A stretch of DNA of 64,000 nt from Lachnospiraceae bacterium (GCA_017618195.1 JAFZUW010000046.1:54702-118701), one strand, 5' to 3'. Positions 26,956-37,430 are shown, numbered from the stretch's first letter. The notes: a model not told the origin generated them from the letters alone. Numbers and translations: made by a program.

Positions 26956-28971
26956 TCAGTCTTCCTTCGAAATCCTTCTGCGGCTCAGGAACACGCCCAG
27001 ACCCGCAAGAACGATAATGATTCCGCCGGCAACCAGAATGATCAGATTCAGATCGTTCCGTCCGCCTTTCTTACTGTCGGAGTCCTTCCGTGTGGGCACT
27101 GCAGTCGGCTGAGGAGTCGGCGCAGCCTCGGTTACGACGGGAGTCGGTTCCTCGGGCGTCTCTGTAGGCGCAACGGTAGGTACCGGCGTCGGATCGGGTG
27201 TCGGTGTCAGGTTCGGCAGATCCACGTAGCATTTAACCGCTATGGAACAGGCCGGCATCGTATACTCCAATGACTTGTCAGCCGGATGATACTCTTCCTG
27301 ATTGACGGTGACATATTTCAGTTTCGCATAATCCGGCAGCTGATCAAACAGCAGCAGGATTGTCTGCCCCTCATACGCACCCTTGATCGGGTTTCTTTTC
27401 TCCCAACTTACCGCCTCACAACCCATATCGATCGTGATCGGATAGAAAACCTTATCATCGTCGAAATGGCACTCGAAAGAGTCGTATTTGACCTCGTCAC
27501 GGATGATTTCGCCGGAGAAAAGCAGCTGGGTCGGATCAGGTTCCTTCGCGCCGGAATCGTCCTTCGCATTCATGACAATCTTCCCATCCGTAACAGCCGC
27601 GTGGAAGTCTTCGTATTCCTTGAGAAACGTCGACAGCCGGGGTTTCCATTCCACTGCCCATGCTCCCTGTTCCGCACCCGGAATCTCCCACTCCCAGCGG
27701 TCACCGTTCAGTTTGAAATCAAGCCGGAAGCTTTCCGCCGGCTTTTCGGCCGGGACAAATGTGATGTCGCGCGCCGGCATGACGGCGACACAATCTCCGT
27801 AGGTACTGTTCCAAACCCCTTCGGTATCCCGAAATCCGGCAAAGGCCTTCTTATTGCCTCCGTTATAAATGATCCGGATTCTTGTCCCGGGCGACGCTTC
27901 CCGTATTTCCCTGTTCAGGTCCGCATCAAGCGCATATCCGTCCTGCACGTTAATCTTATATGACCTCAGGATTTCCCAACTGTCATATACGAAAGTATAC
28001 GGCCAGTACATTCCGGATGTCATGTTGTCGTATTTGTATTCGCCGCGGATCTTCGTTTCCCCGAGCGGAACGAAGAATGCCGCAACACGGTCGCGGCCGT
28101 GAAAATCCTTGCTCAGTTTATAGCCGATCACAACGTCTTCCGACATGTCATAATCCAGCCGGATCTTTTCCATGGAATAATTGTAATACACTGTCATATA
28201 ACCGTCGAGATCCCCGAAGATGACTCCATACGGGTTAATCTCATCAGTACCCAGTTCACAGTATCCTTTGGTCATATCAATCCGAAGCGGCGTCTGCACT
28301 TCTATCTTAGCCGTCAGATTGACATTGGCGCGCGGCATAATAAAGAACACTTTGGACGGATCTCCGCCCTGAAAACGCTCGTAGACTCTGCCGTCGTCCG
28401 ACTTCCAGGACTCCACATAAGTACCCTTCATCGCATTTGCCGTAAGATACAGCTTATCTCCGGGCGCCGCAGACGTCACCGGATGTCCGCCGGGATCCAC
28501 AACGGTTCCCTTCGAAATCGAAATGCTGTACGTCTTTTTCCCCGGATTCTTTCCGAACCGGAAGATTACCGTACCGATTGTCTTGGTTCCCTTCACCGGC
28601 ACTTTATAATCGCCGTTGATGTTACAGCCGGCGAGCGGAACCGCCACAACGCCGTAATAGGTCTTGTCAAGCTCGTCTCTGTTCAGCATCAGATCCCACG
28701 AACCGTCGCCGTCCAGATCGAGCAGACATCTCGAGGCGCTCTTATAGGATTTGGCGTTAGTCTGCGTGCACAGATAATCCACCAGACCTTCTCCCGCCGT
28801 AAATCCGTTCTGATCCCAGATGTCATCCTTCGTCTGTTCCCAGTATCCGCCCGTCATGTCAATAACGGCGTCCTGCTTAGACGCATATGCGGGCTTCCGC
28901 ATCCGGGTAAACATTGCTGCGAGCAGCATGAAAACCATAAGCCCTGCTGCTCCGATCACTCTTCTTCTCAT
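26956..28971 (-). CDS. Surface protein of the modular family (671 aa)
   Basis: A 671-residue paralogue: signal peptide (MRRRVIGAAGLMVFMLLAAM), one clear DxDxDG loop (LDLDGDGSWD), a 'VIDMTGGYWEQ' leader repeat, an SISKGTVV/SAAPGDKL/FIMPRANV repeat, an extended beta-rich middle, a Thr/Pro linker (about 600-635), membrane helix and a basic end (SRRRISKED). It ends before the 618-aa gene and begins 28 bases after the 678-aa gene stop (29000). The start at 28971 has GGAGAG upstream. Same family as its neighbours; the DGYM in a second loop is degenerate. Confidence 0.8.
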   Translation of the reverse strand: MRRRVIGAAGLMVFMLLAAMFTRMRKPAYASKQDAVIDMTGGYWEQTKDDIWDQNGFTAGEGLVDYLCTQTNAKSYKSASRCLLDLDGDGSWDLMLNRDELDKTYYGVVAVPLAGCNINGDYKVPVKGTKTIGTVIFRFGKNPGKKTYSISISKGTVVDPGGHPVTSAAPGDKLYLTANAMKGTYVESWKSDDGRVYERFQGGDPSKVFFIMPRANVNLTAKIEVQTPLRIDMTKGYCELGTDEINPYGVIFGDLDGYMTVYYNYSMEKIRLDYDMSEDVVIGYKLSKDFHGRDRVAAFFVPLGETKIRGEYKYDNMTSGMYWPYTFVYDSWEILRSYKINVQDGYALDADLNREIREASPGTRIRIIYNGGNKKAFAGFRDTEGVWNSTYGDCVAVMPARDITFVPAEKPAESFRLDFKLNGDRWEWEIPGAEQGAWAVEWKPRLSTFLKEYEDFHAAVTDGKIVMNAKDDSGAKEPDPTQLLFSGEIIRDEVKYDSFECHFDDDKVFYPITIDMGCEAVSWEKRNPIKGAYEGQTILLLFDQLPDYAKLKYVTVNQEEYHPADKSLEYTMPACSIAVKCYVDLPNLTPTPDPTPVPTVAPTETPEEPTPVVTEAAPTPQPTAVPTRKDSDSKKGGRNDLNLIILVAGGIIIVLAGLGVFLSRRRISKED

Positions 28972-28999
28972 GAAACGCTCTCCTGTAAACACTCTTTCC

Positions 29000-31036
29000 T
29001 TATTGCTCTTTACGCTTTTTTGCCAATTTCAGATTGCGGCGGATGATGAGCAGGAATACCGTAAGTACAAGCAGAATGACTGCAATCAGAAGGATGGTTA
29101 CGGCATCCACGCCTTTTTTGAGTCCGGTCTTCTTCTCGGCCGCATCGGCGGTTCCGGGTTGATCCGGAACGGCCGTCGGTATGGGTGACGGGGTGTATTC
29201 CGGTGTTACGGTCGGTGTATCGGTCGGTTCCGGCGTTACGGTCGGAACATCCTCTTCTTCAAAGTGTTCGATTACCGTAATCGGTCCCTTCGGAGCGGCA
29301 TATTCCACGATACCGTTCACGGGGATATACTTTACATCGTTTATGAGGACGTAATCCGCCTTCTCATCCGCAAGGATCAGCACTTCCTGCCCCGCATAGG
29401 TCGCGCGGAGCGGAATCCTTCCGTATAGGCTGACAACGTTTCCTTCCGAGATCGGATATAACGTTACCGGTTCGCCGAACCGGAACTCAATCGCACAATA
29501 CGTATTCTCACCGAATCCGAGGTCATCTTCGAAATATCCCTGAACCGGATCCGGTCCGTAGAGCCCGCGGTCATCTTTCGCATTCATAATGAAAAGGCCG
29601 TTTTCGTACTTTATTCCGAACCGTTCATACTCGTTTGCAAATGTCCCCAAATACTCCGGAAAATACAACGCCCACGCCTCCGTATCGCTTTCCGGAACCG
29701 GGCATTCATAACGGCTGCCGTTCAGCTTGAAATTCAGCTTGTACACATCCGAATCATTCCGTTCCAAAACCGTCTGCTTATCGAGTTGCGATGCTGGCAT
29801 AAACCAGATGTCATGTGCCGGCATCACGATGAAATCCCAATCACTGTTCGATATGTCACTGTAATCCCATGTATGATCCTTATCTGAATATCCGTCTGTT
29901 CTTTCGTTATATTGGATTCTTAAAACCGTTCCGGGAGCCGCCTCGGTGACTTCCTTTCCGATCTTATTATCAAATGCGGTTCCGTTTTCAACCAAAATTT
30001 TGTATGTTTCCTGAACCGGCGAATCCGGAAATATAAATATGATCGGCCAATATGCTCCGGAATTAAGATCCCTTAATTCGTACTCACCGGTCATCTTCAG
30101 GTTGGCTGCAGGAATAAAGAATGCCGCCGTCCTGCTCTGCTGGTTGATCAGATCATAATTGTGTCTGTACTTGTATCCGAAACAGATGTCCCCTCCGCCG
30201 GTCTGCACAGTGAAACGGGATGTAAAAAAATTATTATATTTCGTTTCCTGCGAAAAGAGTCTGTTCCCGACAAGTATCGTGTTCGGATCGACAAGCGGTT
30301 CCCCGATCTCCCAAAAGCCTTCCGTAAGGTCTACTCTGAGCGGAGTCTGCTCTTCGACTGCCGCCTTCAGTTCTATATCGGCGCACGGCATAATAACCAT
30401 TACGCGCTCCGGATCCGCGCAGATGAATCTGCGGTATTCCCGCCCGCTGCCGTCCGTCCAGGATTTAACGTATCGGCCTTCCATCTTATCCGCGATCAAA
30501 AACAGTCGTTCCCCCGGTGCCGCGGAAGTTACCGTATATCCGGCGGAATCCACAATTCGGCAATTTTCGGCGGTGATGTTGAATTTGGCTCTGCCCGGAT
30601 TGGTCCCGAACCGGAAGGTCATCGTAAGGAAGCTGTCTCCGACCGCACGTTCCACCGTAAGGTCTCCGCTCACGCTGCACTCCGATGTCGGAACAATAAC
30701 CGTTCCGTAATATGCATATTCCGTATCCCCGGTGAAGATGGTGAAATCCCATGTTCCGTCCTTGTCCCAGTCGATATAAGCCTGCCTTGCGGTGTCCTTA
30801 CGCTCTGCTCCCGTGCGCTTGCACAAAAAGTCCGCGAGCGCGGCCCCGTCCTTTAAGCCGAGCCGGGCCATGAAATCGCCTTCGGTCTGTTCCCAGTATC
30901 CTCCGGAAAGATCAATGACGATATTGTCCGCCTGATCCGATTGGCCGCCCGCATGCGCCTTCTTACCGGCAAACGCCGTAACCAGCACGGCCAAAACCGT
31001 AATCAAGAGGGCAGTTACCTTCTTACTTCTCTTCAT
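29000..31036 (-). CDS. Surface protein of the modular family (678 aa)
   Basis: A 678-residue paralogue very similar in plan to the 671-aa neighbour: signal peptide (MKRSKKVTALLITVLAVLV), the repeat VIDLSGGYWEQTEGD, a DxDxDG loop (IDWDKDGTWD), AENCRIVDSAGYTVTSAAPGERL with FVMIMPCADIELKAA, a Thr/Pro linker (PTVTPEPTDTPTVTPEYTPS), membrane helix and basic tail (IIRRNLKLAKKRKEQ). It overlaps the 560-aa gene by 14 bases, so translation may be coupled. RBS GGAGAG precedes the start at 31036. Confidence 0.8.
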   Translation of the reverse strand: MKRSKKVTALLITVLAVLVTAFAGKKAHAGGQSDQADNIVIDLSGGYWEQTEGDFMARLGLKDGAALADFLCKRTGAERKDTARQAYIDWDKDGTWDFTIFTGDTEYAYYGTVIVPTSECSVSGDLTVERAVGDSFLTMTFRFGTNPGRAKFNITAENCRIVDSAGYTVTSAAPGERLFLIADKMEGRYVKSWTDGSGREYRRFICADPERVMVIMPCADIELKAAVEEQTPLRVDLTEGFWEIGEPLVDPNTILVGNRLFSQETKYNNFFTSRFTVQTGGGDICFGYKYRHNYDLINQQSRTAAFFIPAANLKMTGEYELRDLNSGAYWPIIFIFPDSPVQETYKILVENGTAFDNKIGKEVTEAAPGTVLRIQYNERTDGYSDKDHTWDYSDISNSDWDFIVMPAHDIWFMPASQLDKQTVLERNDSDVYKLNFKLNGSRYECPVPESDTEAWALYFPEYLGTFANEYERFGIKYENGLFIMNAKDDRGLYGPDPVQGYFEDDLGFGENTYCAIEFRFGEPVTLYPISEGNVVSLYGRIPLRATYAGQEVLILADEKADYVLINDVKYIPVNGIVEYAAPKGPITVIEHFEEEDVPTVTPEPTDTPTVTPEYTPSPIPTAVPDQPGTADAAEKKTGLKKGVDAVTILLIAVILLVLTVFLLIIRRNLKLAKKRKEQ

Positions 31037-32705
31037 TCTTTCTTCTCTCCTGCTGTTTCCCATGGGCGGAATCCCGTTCTTCCGGTTCCGTCTCAACTAT
31101 CCGGTTTCTGCTCCGCAGATACAAAGCAAATCCGGCTGCGGCCGATACCGCAACGACTGCGCTCAAAATAATCAAAACTATCGGAATAACCGATTTTTTC
31201 TCCTTGTCCGCTTCGCCCTTCACGGGTTCTTCCGATGCTCCCTGCGTGGGCTCCTTCACGGGATCTTCCGCTGTCGGGGAAGGTACTGCCGTTACCGCCG
31301 CGGTCGGTTCCGGAGTATTGTTCTCCTGCTTGCCTCCATCCGGATCAACCGGAGTCACTTCCGGTTCCACGGGATCATTTTCGTCCGGGATAACTTCCTC
31401 CGGCTTTTCTTTCGGGCACGGATTGATGCCTTTTCCTTTCAGCGTAAACGTATACGGCCGGTACTCCGGATTGTCAATCTCGGGAAGCGTGTAAACGTCT
31501 CCGAGGCTGTAGGAATCCAGGATATACAGCATCTTACATTTCATCCAGACCGGAATGTCCTCAATGTAGCGGTCTTCGGAATGTCCGATCAGGATGTCGG
31601 CGCTGCCGTCTCCGTCCAGGTCCAGCACATTCGGGTCTGCTTCCGTTCCGTAGCATCCCCTCATCCATTCGAAAACATTCTCATCCATATCCCAGGAATA
31701 ATTCCATGCGTACGCATATCCGCGGCTGAGGTCCACCTCGAAAGGATATTCCTTCCCTGAAAAATCCAGAATCAGCGGACTGTAAGGAGTCTTGTTCTCT
31801 CCGGTCAACTCATACAGTCCGCAGAAGCTTACGTAGTTTGGATATATTATCGCCGAACTATCACCGGACGGGGTAATATAAAAATCATAACTGCCGTCTC
31901 CGTCCAGATCTGCATACTCGTAATAATCCCCGACCAGTTCCACTCCCACCGTTTTTTTCAACGCCTGTTCCAAACTGGCGGACAGCGTTTCCATATGAGC
32001 GAGTTTCAACGGCTTCTGCTTTTCTATAACGGGTTCCAGTACAAGATCCGCGGCAGGCATATTGATTTCAATGTACGGACCGCCTTCCGGATTGAAATCC
32101 TTCGCAAAAGAAGGGAAACCTTCCGCCTTCCACGCTTTCACGTATGACCCCGTCATTTCATCCCCGACAATTTTGATATAAGTGCCGGGCGCTGCCGAAG
32201 TAACCGGATTCCCGTCTCGGTCGAGCGCCTGTCCGCCTTTTACCGTGATGGAATAGCTTTCGGCTACAGGTTCGTTTTCGAATACAAATACGATATAATC
32301 GTAGGCTAACGAAACATCCAACATATCGAACTTCCATCTGACCGGAACCGTAACAGCCCCCCGAATGCTGCCGCCATGGAGCGGAATCACATAGTTCTTC
32401 CAGGAAACCTTACAATCATAAGGACAATAGCACTCAAACATTACGTCATCGGTTCCGTCTGAATCAATATCCAGTTTCCCGCCTTTTAATTCTGCCGATT
32501 CTCCGAATATCATATAATCCGCAAACGCGAATTCAACATTCTGCATTTCATATCCCTTTGTAAGGTCGAACAGATAATACTCTCCCTCCTCCGGCGGATT
32601 CGCGCTCGAAACACCGGAAACACTCACGGAAAAGCACACCGCCAATGCAAGTAATACGGCGGCTTTCCATGTTTTTCGATTATTACTGTTCCTTTGAGCC
32701 TTCAT
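31023..32705 (-). CDS. Surface protein of the modular family (560 aa)
   Basis: A 560-residue paralogue: signal peptide (MKAQRNSNNRKTWKAAVLLA, cleaved around SSA-NPP), three DxDxDG loops (LDIDSDGTDD, ADLDGDGSYD, LDLDGDGSAD), one SGGQALDRDG/SAAPGTYIK repeat and the motif INMPAADLVLEPV. A Thr/Pro/Glu linker (about 450-505) precedes a membrane helix and a charged tail (RNRIVETEPEERDSAHGKQQ). AGAAGGAG lies upstream of the chosen start at 32705. It overlaps both neighbours. Confidence 0.8.
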   Translation of the reverse strand: MKAQRNSNNRKTWKAAVLLALAVCFSVSVSGVSSANPPEEGEYYLFDLTKGYEMQNVEFAFADYMIFGESAELKGGKLDIDSDGTDDVMFECYCPYDCKVSWKNYVIPLHGGSIRGAVTVPVRWKFDMLDVSLAYDYIVFVFENEPVAESYSITVKGGQALDRDGNPVTSAAPGTYIKIVGDEMTGSYVKAWKAEGFPSFAKDFNPEGGPYIEINMPAADLVLEPVIEKQKPLKLAHMETLSASLEQALKKTVGVELVGDYYEYADLDGDGSYDFYITPSGDSSAIIYPNYVSFCGLYELTGENKTPYSPLILDFSGKEYPFEVDLSRGYAYAWNYSWDMDENVFEWMRGCYGTEADPNVLDLDGDGSADILIGHSEDRYIEDIPVWMKCKMLYILDSYSLGDVYTLPEIDNPEYRPYTFTLKGKGINPCPKEKPEEVIPDENDPVEPEVTPVDPDGGKQENNTPEPTAAVTAVPSPTAEDPVKEPTQGASEEPVKGEADKEKKSVIPIVLIILSAVVAVSAAAGFALYLRSRNRIVETEPEERDSAHGKQQERRKNEEK

Positions 32706-34542
32706 CTGAAATCTCCTTCTCTTTCTTCTCATTCACATTGTTCTTCTTACGACTGCCGCGTAATATGATCACTGCCGCAGCCCCTCCGGCTGCAATGATA
32801 ACGGGAAGTATGATCCAAAGAGGATTCATGCCTTCGTCTCCGTCCTCTGCATTCTTTTCTTTCGCATCGGCCGCAGCCGTAGGTGCCGGAGTTGCTTCCT
32901 CGGTCGGAGCGGCTGTCGGCACGGGCGTTGCGGTCGGCACCGGCGTTGCCGTAGGAGTCGGTGTTACCGTCGGCTGCGGAAGTTTTTTAAATGTTACCGT
33001 AATTTCCGCATCGCCGTTCACGAGGAACAGGTTTTCATTTTCCTGCTGCGCATTATCCGAACCGGCGATCTCCGCCAATTGATAGCCATCCTCAGGCGCA
33101 GCCACAACGTATGCGTACATGCCGGCGGTAATCCGGTTCCCTTCGACTGCACGGAAAAGCCGTTTCTCATCACCGTGAACCAGAAGGATCGTATCTTCAG
33201 AGGTTCCTCTTTCCACACTGTCAAAATAGGCAACATAGCTGCTTCGGAAGAACAATTCCGCCTTTCCGCCTTCTCCGACCGAAAGCGAAACCGTATGGAA
33301 CTCCGGTGCTTTGCTGCATTTAAATGTAATCTTCTTACCGGCGCCGAAAACATCGTCCGCAGGAACTGAGTAGGCTTTCCCGAGACTGTATGTCGGAAGC
33401 GGGATCGCTTCCGCCCATCTTTCATCCGCGAGAACCCAGAAATCCGCATTCCCGTCCCGGTCTATGTCGTAATAATACGGCTTATCCGCCAACTCATACG
33501 TCTTCAGCCACTCGGACAGCGGTTTGCGGTAATAATTCCCCCAGTTTTTTATTGTACTGCTCAAATCAATCTCGTACGGAATGCGTCCGTCCTTGAAATT
33601 CAAAACAATACGGTTATAGCGTAATCCGGGTGCGTCCAGCTTCAGTGTAAATGTGTCTTTAACGCTTCGGAACGGAACCGCATGCGTGCTCCTTGAGTCT
33701 CCCCATTGGATGAACTCAATATCATATGTTCCGTCTCCGTCCAAGTCGTACAGTCCGGCAGCGTCCTCTATATTCATTGCCCTGATGATGGAAACAATCT
33801 CATCATCGGTCATCGGATCCTCATTGTCAGTCACGTTGATCGTTACCGTTTCCTGCGGTGCAAAAACCGCATTCACGGTCACATCGTGAGCAGGCATGAT
33901 AAAGCATCTGCAATAATTCGTAAAATAGTAATCCGTAGGGAAATTCATATTGTCGGACTGCCAGTTCTTCAGATACTTGCCGCTCGGGCATTCCGAGACC
34001 TCAACAGATATGAGCATTCCCGGTTCCGCTTTAACGACATACTCCTTCTCCCCTTCATTATATGCCTGACCTTTGTATGCTTTACATCCGTTCAGTTTAA
34101 TCGTGTATTCTTCCTTCACACCGGAAGGCGCCGGTTTAAACGTAACCGATTTAAACCCGTCCGCGTCCGTTCCCTTCAGAGTCACCGTATTCCGCAGGCT
34201 GTTTCCGGGAAGCGGTACCGCAAACGTCTGTGCCATACCGTATTCCGTATACTGTCTCGGGGCAAATACAACGTCGTAGGTTCCGTCTCCGTCAACATCC
34301 ATCTGATACACACCCTGAAAATCGAAGACATCGCCGTGTTCAACCTTTTTCATTCGTTCCGAAAACTGACCGAGCAACATTTCGGCTGAAAAACCGCCCT
34401 GGCAGATGCAATACCCTTTGTTCCCGAAATCAACGGTGTAAGAAGGTTTCTCGGAACCTTCCGCCTTGACAGCCGGTACCGCGCAGAACATTACCGCACA
34501 CAGAATTACGGTCAATACCGCATACATTTTCTTTCTCATCAT
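32683..34542 (-). CDS. Surface protein of the modular family (619 aa)
   Basis: A 619-residue paralogue with signal peptide (MMRKKMYAVLTVILCAVMF), three DxDxDG loops (MDVDGDGTYD, YDLDGDGTYD, YDIDRDGNAD), one repeat with FIMPAHDVTVNAV, a Thr/Pro linker (PTVTPTPTATPVPTATPVPT), membrane helix, and a Lys/Glu-rich tail. Its ATG overlaps the stop of the 924-aa gene (ATGA, 34539-34542), a classic sign of translational coupling. Stop at 32683 lies within the next gene. Confidence 0.82.
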   Translation of the reverse strand: MMRKKMYAVLTVILCAVMFCAVPAVKAEGSEKPSYTVDFGNKGYCICQGGFSAEMLLGQFSERMKKVEHGDVFDFQGVYQMDVDGDGTYDVVFAPRQYTEYGMAQTFAVPLPGNSLRNTVTLKGTDADGFKSVTFKPAPSGVKEEYTIKLNGCKAYKGQAYNEGEKEYVVKAEPGMLISVEVSECPSGKYLKNWQSDNMNFPTDYYFTNYCRCFIMPAHDVTVNAVFAPQETVTINVTDNEDPMTDDEIVSIIRAMNIEDAAGLYDLDGDGTYDIEFIQWGDSRSTHAVPFRSVKDTFTLKLDAPGLRYNRIVLNFKDGRIPYEIDLSSTIKNWGNYYRKPLSEWLKTYELADKPYYYDIDRDGNADFWVLADERWAEAIPLPTYSLGKAYSVPADDVFGAGKKITFKCSKAPEFHTVSLSVGEGGKAELFFRSSYVAYFDSVERGTSEDTILLVHGDEKRLFRAVEGNRITAGMYAYVVAAPEDGYQLAEIAGSDNAQQENENLFLVNGDAEITVTFKKLPQPTVTPTPTATPVPTATPVPTAAPTEEATPAPTAAADAKEKNAEDGDEGMNPLWIILPVIIAAGGAAAVIILRGSRKKNNVNEKKEKEISDEGSKEQ

Positions 34543-37313
34543 TCTTCCTCACTTGCGGCTTCATCTGCCGTTTTTTCTTCCTGCGTTTTTTCGGCTTCAT
34601 CTGCCGTTTTTTCTTCCTGCGCGGCTGCGGCTTCGCCTGCCGGTTTTTCTTCGTGCGCGGCCTCTGCTTCATCCGCCGTTTTTTCTTCCTTCACGGCGGC
34701 TTCGCCTGCCGGTTTTCTTCTGTTCCGCAGTACAAGCCATACCGCTTCTGCTGCCAGCAGTATCACTCCCACCGGAATTATTACGAAAAGGATGTTAAAT
34801 CCTCCGTTTGATTCCACGTCCTGCTTCTGCCCGGTTCCGTTGTCCGAAGCCGCTTCCGTCGGAATCACGGTGGGTTCACCGGTGGGTACACCCGTGGGAG
34901 TCACAACAGATGTAGGATCCGGGGTAGGTGTAGGTGCGGAAGTCGGTTTCGGTGTAAGATGAAACACGAAAGAAACGGTTGTATTTTCATTCGGCATGGA
35001 AAAACCGAGTCCGTCTTTTGGGAAGGCGCCCATGGTCTCACCATCAAACAGGACACTCTCATTGCTTGCTGTAATCAAAGAGATCTGTTTGATTTCAAGA
35101 TGGCTCGCCGCCATCAGTTCAATCGGGAGACGGATCGTAACGGTGCTTCCCGTCGGTGCATATCCCTCAAGAATATATTTGTACTGTTTTTCAAGCGCAA
35201 GTTCAATCGCTCGTGATACGTTCGGATAATTAAACCCCGATCCGTTATCCAGTGAATACTTCTTTTTAAGACTCCGTCCGTGAATTCCCGTCACCGTAAT
35301 GTTATGATCCGGCATTGTTATGTACAGTGCCGTACTGCTGTAATTCCCCGGCACAATCATTTTGCCCTTAATATCCCCGGTATCCCAGCCGATCACATCA
35401 TTACCTTTATAGGTGTAAGGCCAAATCCTTAAGGTATCGCCTTTTGCGGCACGGCAGCCGTAACCGTTTCCAGTTACCGTTTCCGCATAACCGTCGATGA
35501 CTTTAACCGTGTGATACACCTCCGGATCCAGAATCGAATCATCATCAACAACAAATGTGATCGGTCCGTACGGTCCGTCTTTCACCGGAATAGTCGCTTC
35601 TTTTCCCAAACTGTATTCGCAATTACGGAATGCATACTGTTTATCAAGCTTCTCCTCACCGGGATTATAATTTGCTGCCTCATCCATAAAGATGTAAAGA
35701 TTAAAATCGATTGATCCGTCATCATCCAGATCTATCCAACTGGAGAAATGTCCGTCATTATTTGCCAAAGCCGCATTAATGACAATCGCGGTTTCCCTGC
35801 TCGTTTTCTCAACCCATTCCAGATAATTCGTCACATTTACCGTATACGGGGTTTGCTTTGACACCGTCTCCGCCGTAATCGTAACATCCCGCGCAGGCAT
35901 CACAAAACCGAATGAAATCTTATCCTTTTCAATACCGCCGCAATCTGCCTTCCATGCCTTCCAATACTTACCGGGCTGCGGATCATGAATGATTCTGACC
36001 CATTTCCCTGCTGCCGCAGACTGTACTGTTTTGCCGTCCGCATCCTCGGCATGCCCGCCGACAACGGTAATTGCGTACTCACCTTTTTTCTTTCCGAATT
36101 TAAATGAAATCGGCCAATATCTGCCGGAATTGGTTCCTTCCAGTGTGAAAGTTCCGCTGATACTGCATGTTTCACAAGGAGACCACAGATCAAATACGTT
36201 CCAAGCCGATTCACCGATCTGAACATCCGCTGTTCCGTCACCATCCAGATCATACCTTAAATCATCATTATACGCATACGCATCCCCATATAGGGATTGA
36301 TTAATGCAGTGCGCGACTTCAAGCGGAACGGTTACATTGCCTTTCGTGAAATCAATCGTATACGGCTTCTTGGAGGCCGTGACCGAACGCAAGGTCATAT
36401 CTCCTGCCGGCATCAGGAACACATCATCCGTCCCGACAGCTTTTTCATACCGGATACCATAGAACTCATCAAAATCCGTCCCCCCGTCTGCCTCCCAACC
36501 TTGCAGATAGGATTCGTTATTTTCCTCATAATGCAGATAAACCCACTGTCCGGGTGCAGCCTCCGTGATCACGTTCCCGTTTTGATTTCTTGCTTCTCCT
36601 CCGGAAACGGAGACTTTATAAGCTTCCTTAACGGGTTCCGGTCCGAAATCTATCGTAACCGGCCAATACGGAAGCACACTCGGTTTATCAAGCACAATAC
36701 TTCCCTGAATGCTGCTTCCGGGAAGTGCTGACATAAAGACATGGCATTCCGTACTCGAAGGTACGTCCCAAACATATATTTTGGCATCCTTCGTTCCGTC
36801 TCCGTCAAAATCGAAATCCGTGACGCTTGCCTCTCCTTTGTAGTAATCCTTATAGAAACTGAGCCCTGATACCTCATAAAGATACTGCATCATTTCCTGC
36901 GCCTGGGACGATTGGGCGGAAATCACATAATCTCTTTGTCCGGAGGAAAATGCATCGGGAATTCGAGACGGCTTCGTCAGATCGAAGGAATACGGAGTCT
37001 GAGTTTTTTCTACAGGAGTTACTTCCACGTCCTTTGCGGGCATGGTAAAGGAATAACCATGGTCCTTAATCGGGGTACCGTTAACCTTCCATTCATACAC
37101 ATACACTCCCTCCCGGGGCTCAATGCATAAATAAACGGTAAAACCCTGCTCCGCTTCGGTAATTACGTTTCCCAAGCCGTCAACGGCATATCCGCCGGTC
37201 ACACTGATTTTGTATTTCTTTCCGCTGTCGGCGGGAGCCCTGTTTCCCAATGCAGCGGCAAATCCGACCGCAAGGATCATCAGAAACAGTCCCGTCATTC
37301 TTCTCATTTTCAT
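34539..37313 (-). CDS. Surface protein of the modular family (924 aa)
   Basis: A 924-residue paralogue with signal peptide (MKMRRMTGLFLMILAVGFAA), three DxDxDG loops (FDFDGDGTKD, YDLDGDGTAD, IDLDDDGSID), at least three SGG/SAA(P/A)G/FMPAxDV repeats, a Thr/Pro linker (PTSAPTPTPDPTSVV) and a membrane helix. The cytoplasmic tail is a repeat array of EEKTADEA-like units ending ADEAASEEE. It starts at 37313, where GGAGGG is 8 bases upstream; an earlier TTG exists in frame. First of six nearly contiguous family genes. Confidence 0.82.
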   Translation of the reverse strand: MKMRRMTGLFLMILAVGFAAALGNRAPADSGKKYKISVTGGYAVDGLGNVITEAEQGFTVYLCIEPREGVYVYEWKVNGTPIKDHGYSFTMPAKDVEVTPVEKTQTPYSFDLTKPSRIPDAFSSGQRDYVISAQSSQAQEMMQYLYEVSGLSFYKDYYKGEASVTDFDFDGDGTKDAKIYVWDVPSSTECHVFMSALPGSSIQGSIVLDKPSVLPYWPVTIDFGPEPVKEAYKVSVSGGEARNQNGNVITEAAPGQWVYLHYEENNESYLQGWEADGGTDFDEFYGIRYEKAVGTDDVFLMPAGDMTLRSVTASKKPYTIDFTKGNVTVPLEVAHCINQSLYGDAYAYNDDLRYDLDGDGTADVQIGESAWNVFDLWSPCETCSISGTFTLEGTNSGRYWPISFKFGKKKGEYAITVVGGHAEDADGKTVQSAAAGKWVRIIHDPQPGKYWKAWKADCGGIEKDKISFGFVMPARDVTITAETVSKQTPYTVNVTNYLEWVEKTSRETAIVINAALANNDGHFSSWIDLDDDGSIDFNLYIFMDEAANYNPGEEKLDKQYAFRNCEYSLGKEATIPVKDGPYGPITFVVDDDSILDPEVYHTVKVIDGYAETVTGNGYGCRAAKGDTLRIWPYTYKGNDVIGWDTGDIKGKMIVPGNYSSTALYITMPDHNITVTGIHGRSLKKKYSLDNGSGFNYPNVSRAIELALEKQYKYILEGYAPTGSTVTIRLPIELMAASHLEIKQISLITASNESVLFDGETMGAFPKDGLGFSMPNENTTVSFVFHLTPKPTSAPTPTPDPTSVVTPTGVPTGEPTVIPTEAASDNGTGQKQDVESNGGFNILFVIIPVGVILLAAEAVWLVLRNRRKPAGEAAVKEEKTADEAEAAHEEKPAGEAAAAQEEKTADEAEKTQEEKTADEAASEEE
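34545..34705 (-). repeat. Tandem repeat encoding EEKTADEA-like units
   Basis: The 3' end of the 924-aa gene encodes at least five imperfect copies of an 8-18 residue unit (EEKTADEAE, EEKPAGEAA, EEKTADEAEK). The DNA copies differ at wobble bases and indels, so the array seems kept for its charged peptide rather than by recent slippage. Confidence 0.7.
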
Positions 37314-37386
37314 GCCCAAAACCCTCCACTCATACCATTTCGGAAATACTATTATCGGGATAACCGCATCTCATTCAAACGCACGA

Positions 37387-37412
37387 AACAGCCGTACTGC
37401 TGCACGGCTGTT
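37387..37412 (-). terminator. Stem-loop after the citrate synthase gene
   Basis: AACAGCCGT ... ACGGCTGTT on the minus strand, 9-base arms around an 8-base loop, followed by TTTCG. Located 19 bases past the citrate synthase stop. Weak T tract, so it may terminate only partly. Confidence 0.55.
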
Positions 37413-37430
37413 CAGGTGTTGATTTAATGC

